64,000 bases of DNA from Acridotheres tristis (lineage: Eukaryota; Chordata; Aves; Passeriformes; Sturnidae): assembly GCA_037013685.1 (NCBI GenBank), contig CM072892.1, forward strand, positions 14,947,501 to 15,011,500. Reading direction: 5' to 3'. Within the stretch, counting starts at the first letter, position 1, and the number at the start of each line of letters is the position of its first letter. The position numbers and the translations under genes were made by a program. Of this stretch, positions 55,816 through 64,000 are shown one piece after another. The notes under the pieces were generated by a model. That model was not told the DNA's origin and made no database searches. It was given only the letters and a program-made list of their open reading frames with translations.

Positions 55816-58800
55816 GTGAGTGAGTGCCAGCCCGAGCTGTTCCCCCAGAGAGCCCTGCCCAGGAGGGGAAACAGGCTCCCTGTCAGTGCACGTGCTCTCT
55901 AATTAGCTCTGCCAGGCTCTGCGAGTCTGTCATTAGTGTCAAAGCCAGAGTCTGCTATAAATCCAATGAGGCCAACAATCTACGTGCTCACAGCAAGAGG
56001 AGGGTTTGCTTAATGTTGTCTGTTTTAAGCAACAAATAAAACAAAAAAAAAAGGGGCACAGCCACAAGCTTTCCCGAACAGCAGAAGCCCTCCCAAGGCC
56101 AGCTGCTCCTTTCCTCCGCTGTATGCCAAGCTTAGGTTTTGCCAGAGAGCAAGCAAAGCATTTGTTATATGAAAATGTAAGAAAGGCACAAAAAACAGGT
56201 ATATAAAACAATGATACCTGACTACCTGATTAATACTTAAGTTTTTAGAAACTGTGGTTATTTCAGATCAGTCTGACTTCAAGCACACCACTCTTAACCA
56301 AGAGCAACTCTGGACACCAAATCGTGGCAGCATCCCTCTCCCCTGCAATGCTGAGCTGTGGTCACAGAGACCTGCTGACAGTTTCAAACTCAGCTATTGT
56401 TCCCCTTTCATTTTATAAAAGGCAAATTTCTCAAGGGGGATGGTAATGGACTGCAAAGTCACCTCCAAAGCAAGGAAAAAATACCCTTTTAATCTTTCAA
56501 GTTACTTTAGTATTCCCTTTTGTAATAAACAGAGTTACTGATGTTCTGTTCCTCCTCCTTTTTCATGACTCCACCACCCTCTCATGCCTTGCTCATTACC
56601 ACCTGTGGTTGTTTGGTTTCCAAGACTAGGAAACTGGGGACAATTTGATGAGCAGCATAGCTGTGGAATCAGGATGCTGTGCAGCCAGCAGTCCTGCTCC
56701 CACCAAAAGCTGTGCTTTCTGGGTGTGGTTACTGTGTGCCTCTACATCTCTCCTGTAGACACCTAGTGCAGGGGAGAATAAGGGCTTCCCTGGCTATTTG
56801 GTCCTGTCCTTGCTGAAGGTCCTTTGACACCTGCTATTTTGGCAAAAAGCAGCATTAGCAGTTCTGTGCATTAACCTGTCCTGCCTCAGCCCAGCAGAGG
56901 GAAAACCTTTGGAGTTTGTAGTACCAAATCTGTGGCGTTGCTGAACTCTTCTGCCACCTGGGAAAGCAGAGATGGAAATGGAGCTGACATCCAGTGGCTC
57001 TGGGTCCTCCTCTGCCCCCACCTCTGACCTGTTTGCATGTCACTTTGGAGGTGATGAATGTCACCTCACCTCGCTTTGTGCCTGCTTCCTGTGTGGTGGT
57101 GGTAGGGTTAACCACACTGTTGTCTTATATGGTCATTTGAATCCCCTGACGCTTCCTCAGAGGGCCAAAAATAAACTCGAGCCGAGTGAGCAGCTGAATC
57201 CAGTGCAGAGCAAGCCGTGGCCATCTGCTTTTATTCAAAGCCCAGACCGGCGGGCTCGCGCGCTCCGTCGCTGTGGATGTGTGTCTCTGTCTCTGCCTCA
57301 GCATGACCTGTTTCTCCTACTCGGAGTATTTCTCCTTATTTCACTCCTGTCATCGGCACTCCAGATTGGCAGCCCAGCAGACAGGCCATGCTCAGCCATC
57401 CAGCTCGGGGGCAGCCTGGGGGGTCAGGCGAAGGCACGACAGCACATCCCAGCCCGTGTAAGTGTCTCCCTCTCCCTCTCCTGCTTTCCCCCGCTGCCAA
57501 AACAAGCCTTGCTACCCACTCTCTCCCCGAGACATCTTCTGGGTGGTGATGGCGCCTGGTGGGGGGAAATGTGGTGTTCATCTGGAGGAGGTCTCACTGA
57601 CACCTGCACCTCACCCTCGCTGCACTCCTGTTCTTCATTCCAACCTCCCCACTGCCCCAGGCCATGCCGGTGCTCTTGCAAGTGACCCACCTCAAATATC
57701 CCTTGTTCTCTTCTCCCTCTTCGTCTCTCTCCATCCCCGCAGTGCTCATGTCCTGGGGACTCTGGGTCAGTCAGAAGCTCTGAGGTGACAAGGATAGCAG
57801 GGAAGGGATGACTGCAATGTGGTTAATTTATATAGGCTGGCTCACTTATAAACAGGATAGATGAGGCAGGCAGGTGCTGATAGTAACTGCATTGGTATTA
57901 AGTTCAGGGTTCAGCAATGGGGAAAAGTAGGGGGAAAATGTATGATACATACTCTGATACAAAATGTATCAAGTATCTCACCTTGTTTATAACAAGGTGA
58001 GGAAGTTGAATCCTTCAAATAAGTATTTATATATGCTCCCAAGATGCCATGCCTGTTCCCAGGCATACCTGTGCTATCCAGTCACACTGAGGAAGGCTTA
58101 CTTGTCCAAGGAGGAAACTGTCTTCACTGACTGATCCTCCTGGCCATGTTTTGCTATTGGCAGAGGTTCCAAATTAGCTTAGTTGAACACAGTCATAATT
58201 GAGAAAAGCAGCAGTGGCCCAAACTCTGTCCCAGTGCCAGTGTGTAGTGCAAATATGTGGACCATGATGGGTTTATTACAGCTCTCTGCAATGCAGAATA
58301 GTCATGTGCACTGCCCTTAGCTAACAGATGACAAGAGGAAAGTGTTACAAACAGCACTTCCCTGTATCCTGTAGAAAAGAAACTCCCCACCTTTTCTATC
58401 TACCCAGCTCAAATTTTGTTTGATCCATCTTACAAGTCCCTCCCCGGATGCACAGGTACAGTGACTACCCTTCCATCACTCTTCTTCCTTTCACCTCTCA
58501 CCCAGCTCTACAATCTCCCCCAGCTCCCTCTGCATCCTGGCTGATTCAGACTCTGTACCTGGCCCTCCATTGGCATTGCACTCCCTGACATTGTGAAAAC
58601 TTCTTCCTGCTACAACATGAAGCCTGCCTTATCCCTGTCACCTGCCAGCTTCCCTTGGCCACACTGAAATCACATAATCTCACTAGGTGCTCTGCACTCC
58701 TTACATGCCTCTTGGATGAAGTAGAAGACTTGAGGGCAAGCTGTTCTTCTCCACTGGGTAGCTGCACAGCGTTCAGTGTACAAAAAGGGTGATAAAGTAG

Positions 58801-61800
58801 CCCTCCTCTGCAGCCAGGTAGAGCAAAAATATAGCTGGGAAGTCCTAGAAGAGCATGATGGTATGACTGGCATTTTTATAGCCTTAGTCTCAGAACTAGG
58901 CATGGATGATATTTAGCTTCACCTGGAGAAGTGGTGTTCCTGCATCCTGCCTGCATCTCTCCAGGCTGTCAGGAAAAAAGGAAAAGAAGGAACTTCTTGA
59001 ACCTTTCTGTGCTGCACTGAACCTCTTCTTCAGAACTGACCTCACCATGCATCTCATCTGCAAGGAGTATTTATCTTGCCTACCAGTCTTTGAAATGCAG
59101 TAATTCTTTTGAGTTGCCTATAAGCTTAAGATTTCATTGTATCTTCAGACTTCCTCCATAGTTTTAACATTTGTATTTTCTATATCTGATGAAATCCAGG
59201 CAGCAGAATGTGGTGGGTTTTTATAACAGCCAACTATAAGTCAGGCAGAAAACAAGGATTTCACATGGAGATTCATTGAACCTTCTGTTCTGATCTGGAA
59301 TTTTCTTGGCTAAAGCATCCACAGCCTGGTCCAGCAAACCCCCTCATCTTACTCAGGAATCATCTAAGGTCAAGGAACCCAACAGAAGTTTGCTTCATTC
59401 AACATCTGAGGACTTAATCAGAATAGTAACTGATTCTTCACACATTTTTAACCCCAGCACAGATCCAAGGTACCCTCCTGCTTTCCCTGAGGTCTCAGAT
59501 AATGTGATTTACCTTGCATTTGCTGTGAGCCAGCCCATGCGCAGACTCCTGCCATGGCCCACCTGGCATGCAGTAATTCATTAAGCACCAGTAATTATAT
59601 CATGTGCCCAAATCCTGAGGTCACAGGCCTACATGTGTAACATGAGCCTTTGCATAGAACAACAGATGGTTTCAGCAGCCTTGTGCCAGAGGTGTTGAAA
59701 GATGAAGATCCCCCACCTCCGCCTCCTCTCCCAGCCAAAAACGCCAATAGTTGCTGTTAGCAGGCTTCAACAAAATGCTCAATTTCAAACACCTGTATAA
59801 AAATCTATTCTGTTACTCAATTAGGAATCTTAGGTTTAGTCCCCAGGGTACTGTAAGCAGTATGGAGATCCAGCAGTGTCCCTGGGACGTCCGGCCAGCA
59901 GTTATCAGAAGGTCAGTCGATTCCTCCTGGGAAGGCTGTGGCCAGGACAGCAGCTGCCTGTTCTAGCTGTTGTCTTCTCAGGCAAAATGCCTGGCCTTGT
60001 GTCCCATATCTTTCCTCATTCCAGTGTTGCTATTTTTGTGACCCTACTGTCCTGAAATCACTGCTTCCAGCTATAGAGAGGGAGCAAGTACTGTTTCACC
60101 TGGGAAATGGTGTCTTTTCCCATTCTCTGGAACAAGTGTTGAGATCACCTGTTCCACTCTTGGCCCTGAATTTATCATCAGAAAACCAGCTTGGCAACTT
60201 CTTTCAATGCTAATGTCAGTATTTATGGCGTAGACTGTGTGCCTTTGGGCAAACTGAAATTAGTGAGGCCTGTGTGAGTTTCAGACTGTTGGTCTATCCA
60301 GCCCCTACAAGGCAATGGAGTTCAGTTCTGCTCCTGTAACTCCCATGAAGTGCAGAGGTTGTACCAGTATACTGTTTTGTGACTCCTATGCTGACCTGCC
60401 CATACTTTTCTGTCTCTCATCACAGTCTGTTGTGGTATTTTTTACTTTCTTCTTGTCATAACTGGAGTTTCTGGTTGTTCCCATCATCACTAGCCTGCAT
60501 GACCTCCACCACATGCTGTATTCCTGCCCTGGCAATGCTAACAGTCTGAGACACACACCTCTCTCCTGCATCTCTCTGTCTACAGGACCACAAGATTTTC
60601 TCTGTAGAGCTAGTTCAAACACAAATGCTCCAATGTTTTCTGCAACTTCTTGTTTTCTGTCTCTGAAACTATAGTCCACATTCATTTTTTTGGAAGTCCC
60701 CATTAGAACTGGTGAAGTGCAATGTTGGCTGTGATGAATATTAGTCATTTAGTGCATAACAGTAACAAAGCTGTGGCGCCTTGTGTCCCAGCACAGCTCA
60801 GAGCCCAAGCAGATGCCAATACTGGAAAGCACAGCCCACCAGCATGCACAGAGCTGCTACCCACCACGGGCAAGGGTCCTGCCTGCCTTGGCTGCAGGCT
60901 GTGAGCTCCCCAGCTCCCTAGCTCTGCCATACCTCAGCAGCCTCAGTGGGGTGGAAGGAGGGTGGCAGGTCCTGCTCAGGTGCTGCTGACATGGGGAAAA
61001 GTGGCTGTCAGGCAGTGTTGGGAGTCCCTCTATGTGGAGACACTCACAGGAGCTGTCAGAGTTGCTCTGCAGTAGGATTGGTGTGCCCAGGTCAGCCCTG
61101 CCCTGCAAACACTCAGAGAGCTCAGAGAAAGGAGTTACTGCCCAGAGTGTATGGAATGCGTGCTTGGCAGAGGCATTTGAGGAGGTGGATTTTTTCAATC
61201 CTCCCTGGGTGAAGAAAAGAGAGCCAAGACCAACACCCCAGTGTTTACATGCTCTAACCAGAACTCTTTCTTCTTCATAAGTGGACTGGCTAGATTCTGA
61301 AAACAGGATCATGTAAGGAAATAAGAAGTATCTTAAAAATACAAGAGTAAGATTTATTGATCATTTCTGTTAAAGCCACCTGAAAATCACATCTAAAAAT
61401 TTGTTCAAGGATGAAAAGGGGTAATTCTCTTCAAAGTTGATCTTATTTAAAAGATCTCATATGGAAGCACCATGCTGTATGGGACAGTGAGGCGACGCAA
61501 TTATCACAGTCATGGACACTCCACAGTGTATACAGCAAAGTCAGAGCCAGCCTTCCACAGCTCCTGACATCTAAAATATAAGTGTTTGTGTCAGACATTA
61601 GTTACACCTCCCTAGTTTCCTTACATTCTGAGGAGACCAATCAGTATCTCCAGAAAGCGATTCTTCTGATCTACTGACAGTGACAAATTAGAGAAGACAA
61701 ACTTTACCTTTACTGGCCCTATGGTGTCTCTCTGTACAAACATGGGTTATATAGGCTGCAGGGGTTCACTATTTTGGGCAAAAAAACCAGTGATGTTGCT

Positions 61801-62824
61801 GCAGAAAGCTTCTCAGCAATGAAGGAAGCAATAACCAAGTTTTAATCTTGTTTTAAAGAGAAATTGACCCTGTAGTGGCAGCAATCAAGGATGGAGATGA
61901 AAAAGCAGTAAGCAACATGATGAAATCAGGAAAAAACCTTTCTGTACCTAATAAGGATGGCTGGATACCCCTACACGAAGCTGCATACTATGGCCAAGTG
62001 GGCTGCCTGAGCTTGTTGCAAAAAGGTCAGTGAACTTAAAACTAACTAATTACAAAAGAGAAAATAAGAACATTAATAAGCTAAAAGGCTAAATTAGCAG
62101 TATTTCAATCCTAGCTTGGTGCTGTGTATGAAGCTTCTTTCCAACCTTCCTGCCTGTATTAATTTCACCTTCTCTTGGAAAGTAAGTTTCCAGACTGAAG
62201 CCTCTAAAAGGATATTTGGGAAAAAGTGATATGGGATAGCCAAGCCCTAGATTTCTCATGGTCAGGCTTTGAAGCTGAGCTCTCTGCTGTTATGAGCTGC
62301 TTCGATGCTGCAAGCTGTCAGGAATAACCCCACTTTCCCTTGGGGGGAGATCCAACCCAGCATCTCTTTGCTGGTGCTTGACGTTAATTACTGTAGTTTG
62401 TTTTCAAACTGAGGCTGAAGAAAAACTCAGCTCAACAACTTTGTGCATCACTACTGGCCAAAGGTGAACATTTTAATCTAAGCTGAAGACAGGTTTCAAT
62501 ACTCGACCTGAGTTACAGCAACATTATAGTATATTACTAACTTCCATTGCTTATGGAAATGAATAAACAATAAAAACTTAAACCCTCCAGGATTTAGAAG
62601 GGTGGTGGTGCTGCAGATATTTGTGCACTACGTGCCACAATGACTTTGGGCTGTCCATTCCTTCTCAGCGTACCCAGGCACCATCGACCAGCGCACTCTC
62701 AATGAGGAGACAGCTCTCTACCTGGCCACCAGCCGGGGCAACCTGGACTGCCTGCTCACCCTGCTGCAGGCTGGAGCTGAGCCTGACATCTCCAACAAGG
62801 CCAGAGAAACGCCCCTCTACAAAG
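55571..62824 (+). CDS. ASB2: ASB2 (ankyrin repeat and SOCS box 2), 5' part
   Basis: Coding exons in the window are 55571-55815 (beta first exon) or 57303-57457 (alpha first exon), then 61859-62025 and 62669-62824; the gene continues beyond 64000. ASB2 is the substrate receptor of a Cullin5-Rbx2-Elongin B/C ubiquitin ligase, known for targeting filamins A and B in muscle and blood cells. The two ankyrin exons match mammalian ASB2 closely (PLHEAAYYGQVGCL; AYPGTIDQRTLNEETALYLA; GAEPDISNKARETPLYK). Both first exons leave two bases of a codon, and 61859 supplies one, so either joins in frame. The SOCS box is outside the window. A separate short exon lies between first exon and ankyrin repeats in the mammalian protein as I remember it; I could not find it. 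Confidence 0.95.
55816..57302 (+). other. ASB2 intron between beta and alpha first exons
   Basis: Holds the presumed promoter of the alpha transcript near its right end. The long + frame at 56972-57685 is in a different phase from the alpha exon and is treated as chance. Confidence 0.6.
57165..57302 (+). promoter_or_regulatory. Possible ASB2 alpha promoter and 5' UTR
   Basis: A TATA-like CCAAAAATAAAC lies at about 57166, followed by an E-box CAGCTG (57191-57196), 130 and 105 bases upstream of the alpha start. The position suits an internal promoter, which the alpha isoform uses in mammals. No transcript evidence is available, so this is inference. Confidence 0.3.
57303..57457 (+). CDS. ASB2: ASB2 alpha-type alternative first exon
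   Basis: The frame starts MTCFSYSEYFSLFHSC, clearly matching the start of mammalian ASB2 alpha (MTRFSYAEYFSLFHSC). It stays open to a consensus GTAAGT donor at 57458, leaving two bases of a Val codon, the same phase as the beta exon. It encodes 51 residues plus a split codon against about 21 in human, so the tail after FHSC is longer and unlike the mammalian one. An in-frame upstream Met at 57273 exists, but homology favours 57303. Confidence 0.82.
57458..61858 (+). other. ASB2 intron, 4.4 kb
   Basis: No recognised element. The mammalian-type short exon (Ser/Thr/Pro-rich, then a MGLFQ-like segment) should be here but was not identified. The minus-strand frame at 60857-61312 has no supporting motif. 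Confidence 0.6.
61859..62025 (+). CDS. ASB2: ASB2 exon: first ankyrin repeat
   Basis: The exon follows TTTTAAAG and starts with the last base of the split codon, then EIDPVVAAIKDGDEKAV. The ankyrin repeat NKDGWIPLHEAAYYGQVGCL fits the consensus DGxTPLHxAAxxGHxxxV. It ends LLQK plus one base at a GTCAGT donor. Near identity to mammalian ASB2 in the repeat makes the call secure. The acceptor could be two bases later (61861), but that would break the phase. Confidence 0.95.
62026..62668 (+). other. ASB2 intron
   Basis: A 643-base intron between GTCAGT and CCTTCTCAG. No other feature seen. Confidence 0.85.
62669..62824 (+). CDS. ASB2: ASB2 exon: second ankyrin repeat
   Basis: It completes an Ala codon and encodes AYPGTIDQRTLNEETALYLA, then TSRGNLDCLLTLLQAGAEPD and ISNKARETPLYK, matching the mammalian protein almost residue for residue. 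It ends after one base of a codon at a GTGAGT donor. The next exon is not within the window. Confidence 0.96.
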
Positions 62825-63591
62825 GTGAGTCCCTGCTTCTACAGGGATGCCAAGCTCTTCTGGCACCACCAAGGCAGAACTGCAGGATCATTTGTGATGT
62901 GGTGCTGAAAATCAGTGATTGCCTCTTGTTTTCTGCATCCCTGTGGCAGCCCTCTATCTTCTATGCCTGACCTGCTATGCCATGGCCTTTTATCTCATCC
63001 TCAAGAGAGACAGGAATAGCAGCTGTCCTGCAGGGTGCAGGCTGTGATGGGGTGCTGAGGGTGAGGGGTGAGATTCTCAGCACGGGCTGTCTGCACAATG
63101 TCCCAAACTTACAGAAGGTTGGGCAATGGAGGACTACCTATGCTCTGCTGAACAGTAGGACCTAAGGAGCTGTTAGATGTGCAAGTACAGTAACTGTAGA
63201 CATACTGTGTGGGTCAGGCCAGGCTGTGTACTATGGGAGAGTCATAAAATTATAAATAATTCAGTGAGGTAGATAAAGTACTTAACACAGACATATTACT
63301 TTGCTGCTGGTTGGAGAGAACACTTTCTTTTTTTAGTAGACTAGCAATATATCCATGATATCACAAACATTCAGAGGAGACCTCTCACACCTTCATGTCC
63401 AGCCTCCTCTGCTCCTGCCATGACAATTTTTAGCACTCTAAAACATTAAAAACACATACTACAGGTTAAAACACCAATCTTGCCTCCAACTTTGGATACC
63501 TAGCATTAGAGCTGCTTTTAAAATGCTTTTGTTTTAAGATTCTGGCTTTTAGTTGACCAGGGAAAAGTTGTTCAGCTGTGCATTAAACATA

Positions 63592-63650
63592 CAGTAGTGG
63601 TTGTAGTAGTGGTACTAGTAGTGCTAGTAGTGCTCATAGTAATAATAATC
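63592..63650. repeat. Degenerate (TAG)n/(TAA)n microsatellite
   Basis: Imperfect triplet run of AGT/TAG units with GGT and GCT interruptions, passing into AATAATAAT. Confidence 0.85.
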
Positions 63651-63742
63651 ACAAAAATGATGATATGAAAACACCCTTTAGCCAGAGAAGAACTGTTAGT
63701 AAGAATGGGCTAGCCTTGATGCAGTATCCTCTACACTATCCT

Positions 63743-63761
63743 ACAACAACAACAACAACAA
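63743..63761. repeat. (ACA)6 microsatellite
   Basis: Six uninterrupted ACA triplets just downstream of the (TAG)n tract. Confidence 0.9.
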
Positions 63762-64000
63762 AGAAGAGTTAAAAAAACTGTCATAACAAAATAGTCATCC
63801 CTCATATGTGAGCAAATTAAACTCTGCAGAACTATGGATAGATAATTACGGAAATGCCTAATTACATAGGTGCTCTCAGCATATGAGTGACACCTGTTTA
63901 TGGGGGAGAACACCATGGAGCTATTGCAAGGGAAGAATCAGAACTAAAAGTTGAGACCTCTGTGAGAAAAAGACACTTATTTCAAAGAAAAAACTAATTG

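Larger units (their letters stand above)
62825..64000 (+). other. ASB2 intron, runs off the window
   Basis: No further ASB2 exon is recognised up to base 64000. Contains two short simple repeats near its end. Confidence 0.75.

Noticed and set aside
56972..57685. 237-residue + strand frame over the ASB2 alpha exon
   Set aside because: It is in a different phase from the conserved MT-FSY-EYFSLF exon, crosses its donor, and shows no domain; stop-poor GC-rich DNA explains it.
58267..58320. Frame beginning MGLLQ as the missing ASB2 second exon
   Set aside because: It reaches a stop after 17 codons and matches the remembered mammalian segment only at its first residues; no suitable splice sites.
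60857..61312. 151-residue minus-strand frame inside the ASB2 intron
   Set aside because: Opposite frames of similar size cover the same bases and no family resemblance was seen.

Overview
The window is nuclear DNA of a bird, most likely a songbird (passerine). It carries spliced genes with canonical introns, several chicken-repeat-1 (CR1) LINE 3' ends, a degenerate endogenous retrovirus, and a tRNA-Ile-derived SINE with a CR1-like tail of the zebra-finch TguSINE1 type. It contains no prokaryotic gene organisation.

Two protein-coding genes are clear, both on the + strand and both cut by the window edges. From 1 to about 13.6 kb lie the last eight coding exons of DDX24, a DEAD-box RNA helicase (Mak5 family). 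All helicase motifs from the Q motif to motif VI are present, and the 660-residue reading frame closes exactly across the seven inferred introns. From about 55.57 kb to the right edge lies the 5' part of ASB2, the ankyrin/SOCS-box substrate receptor of a Cullin-5 ubiquitin ligase. Two alternative first coding exons are visible: a beta-type exon with a ubiquitin-interacting motif and an alpha-type exon. Both end in the same splice phase, and both can join the first ankyrin exon at 61.86 kb. The second ankyrin exon ends at 62824, and the rest of the gene lies beyond the window.

The 42 kb between the two genes holds no gene I can recognise. In the mammalian order, OTUB2 and CCDC197 should sit here, but I found no OTU-domain peptide on either strand. 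What is there: a CR1 fragment (15.3 kb); a minus-strand retroviral remnant with reverse transcriptase and integrase traces (17.6-19.5 kb) and a CpG-dense patch inside it; two short open frames with a possible membrane segment (20.8 and 22.5 kb); an inverted pair of CR1 fragments (23.6-23.9 kb); a 17-bp GC-rich minisatellite of about 39 units, open in every frame (24.06-24.73 kb), followed by a GC-rich duplicated tract; a full CR1 3' end (27.6-28.1 kb); the SINE (38.1 kb); a hairpin of pre-miRNA size (50.63 kb); and a perfect 73-bp tandem duplication just upstream of the ASB2 beta start. I see no exotic new system. The items most worth a second look are the minisatellite, the 73-bp duplication, the apparent absence of OTUB2, and the unusual splice site in DDX24.
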